Shown here: positions 63,449 to 64,000 of the stretch, piece after piece | Numbering within the stretch: position 1 is the first letter of the stretch | Layout: every line of letters starts with the position of its first letter | Assembly: GCA_965204665.1 (NCBI GenBank) | Contig: OZ242002.1 | Span: 1,916,753 to 1,980,752 of the forward strand | DNA: 64,000 nucleotides | Source: Nemesobacter sp965204665 | GTDB lineage: Bacteria > Desulfobacterota_D > UBA1144 > Nemesobacterales > Nemesobacteraceae | Direction: 5' to 3' | Notes under the pieces: generated by a model | Seen by the model: only the letters and a program-made list of their open reading frames with translations | What the model was told of the DNA's origin: nothing | Databases searched by the model: none | Position numbers and translations under genes: made by a program

Positions 63449-64000
63449 ATGAAGTCACGTAATTTTTTAGTGCTGTTGTTTCTTCTCTGCGGAGCGGTTT
63501 TCTTCGCCGCCTGTGAAGGAGACATGGGTCCTGCGGGACCGAAAGGAGATAAAGGAGACCCGGGAACACCGGGGGATAAGGGGGATAAGGGAGACCCCGG
63601 AGCAGGACAGGCAGTCCCTGCAGGTCCGAAAGGCGACCCCGGAGCGACGGGCCCGCAGGGAGATCAGGGGAAGTCCTTCGGTGACCCCAGATGCGACGTG
63701 AGCAACGGTATAAATGCTCTGCCCGGTGTCTCCAATGATATCACGGGGACTGCAGATGACGATGTTATATGCGGAAATCAGTACGCGAACAACATCAGTG
63801 CCGCAGCCGGCGACGATACTGTTTACGCCGGTGCCGGAAACGACACGATAGCCGGCGGCGAAGGCAAGGATACGATATATGCTGAAGACGGAGACGACAA
63901 AGTCGACGCTCAGGTCGCGGGCAGCATAGGTACGGAAACTACCGACGACATCATCTACGGCGGAGACGGAGATGATGTACTCTGGGGCAACGCCGGCGCC
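63449..64000 (+). CDS. Collagen-like/RTX-repeat lipoprotein, copy 5 (cut by window edge)
   Basis: The visible 184 residues have the lipoprotein signal with FAAC (Cys22), a collagen-like region interrupted once near residue 54 (GAGQAVPAGPKG), the linker FGDPRCDVSNGINALPGVS and VICGNQY, and the first RTX repeats (GAGNDTIAGGEGKDTIYAEDGDD). It is closest to copy 2 by eye. GAAGGAGG lies before the ATG at 63449. The C-terminal part lies beyond the window. Confidence 0.8.
   Translation, partial: MKSRNFLVLLFLLCGAVFFAACEGDMGPAGPKGDKGDPGTPGDKGDKGDPGAGQAVPAGPKGDPGATGPQGDQGKSFGDPRCDVSNGINALPGVSNDITGTADDDVICGNQYANNISAAAGDDTVYAGAGNDTIAGGEGKDTIYAEDGDDKVDAQVAGSIGTETTDDIIYGGDGDDVLWGNAGA

Overview
This window looks like the chromosome of a Gram-negative bacterium, probably an uncultured or metagenome-derived lineage. 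Housekeeping genes resemble delta-proteobacterial or Dadabacteria-like types: homodimeric pyruvate dehydrogenase E1, a pyruvoyl-dependent arginine decarboxylase, IspG of the non-mevalonate pathway, and an rpoH-dnaK pair. This placement is an inference from gene content only. Base composition is moderate and intergenic regions are littered with decayed mobile elements.

Layout. 1-20.2 kb is mostly conserved housekeeping: partial nfo, arginine decarboxylase, recN, proA, cysC, a broken PIN/Phd toxin-antitoxin pair, a ribbon-helix-helix-like protein, ndk, holA, rpsT, aceF-aceE, dnaK-rpoH, a HIT protein and ileS. 20.6-32.3 kb carries two collagen-like/RTX lipoprotein genes, a transaldolase, tlyA-ispA-xseB-antiporter, and an intact hipBA pair. 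32.3-36.1 kb is decayed IS66/DUF4338 material plus an intact IS1634-type insertion sequence. 36.4-48.8 kb has initiator tRNA, hemA-hemC, a pterin cluster (two PTPS homologues and a short-chain reductase), a secreted zinc-metalloprotease-like protein, an IS1182-family element, a solitary nuoM, an LLM flavin oxidoreductase and a radical SAM protein. 49.5-58.3 kb has two more RTX lipoproteins, ispG and nested IS30/IS1182 elements. 58.3-64 kb has proS, clpB and the start of a fifth RTX lipoprotein.

The most notable system is a dispersed family of five paralogues (20723, 30936, 49955, 55741 reverse, 63449). Each encodes a lipoprotein signal, a short collagen-like Gly-X-Y stalk, a two-cysteine linker and RTX-type calcium-binding repeats. 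Four of the five have a TTGAC(T/A) -35 box and a TAGAAT/TAAAAT -10 box separated by a spacer containing an uninterrupted run of 8 or 9 G. This architecture is that of a phase-variable promoter, as known for Neisseria porA, where slippage changes spacer length. The fifth gene has an IS30-family element abutting its 5' region and lacks the element. RTX1, RTX3 and RTX4 also share a stem-loop/terminator module and near-identical segments, suggesting recombination among copies. I infer a surface-antigen variation system; no expression data are available here.

The mobile elements are related to this family in space: IS66-like inverted ends bracket RTX2, IS1182-derived MITEs sit beside RTX1 and RTX3, and IS1182 deletion derivatives flank RTX4.
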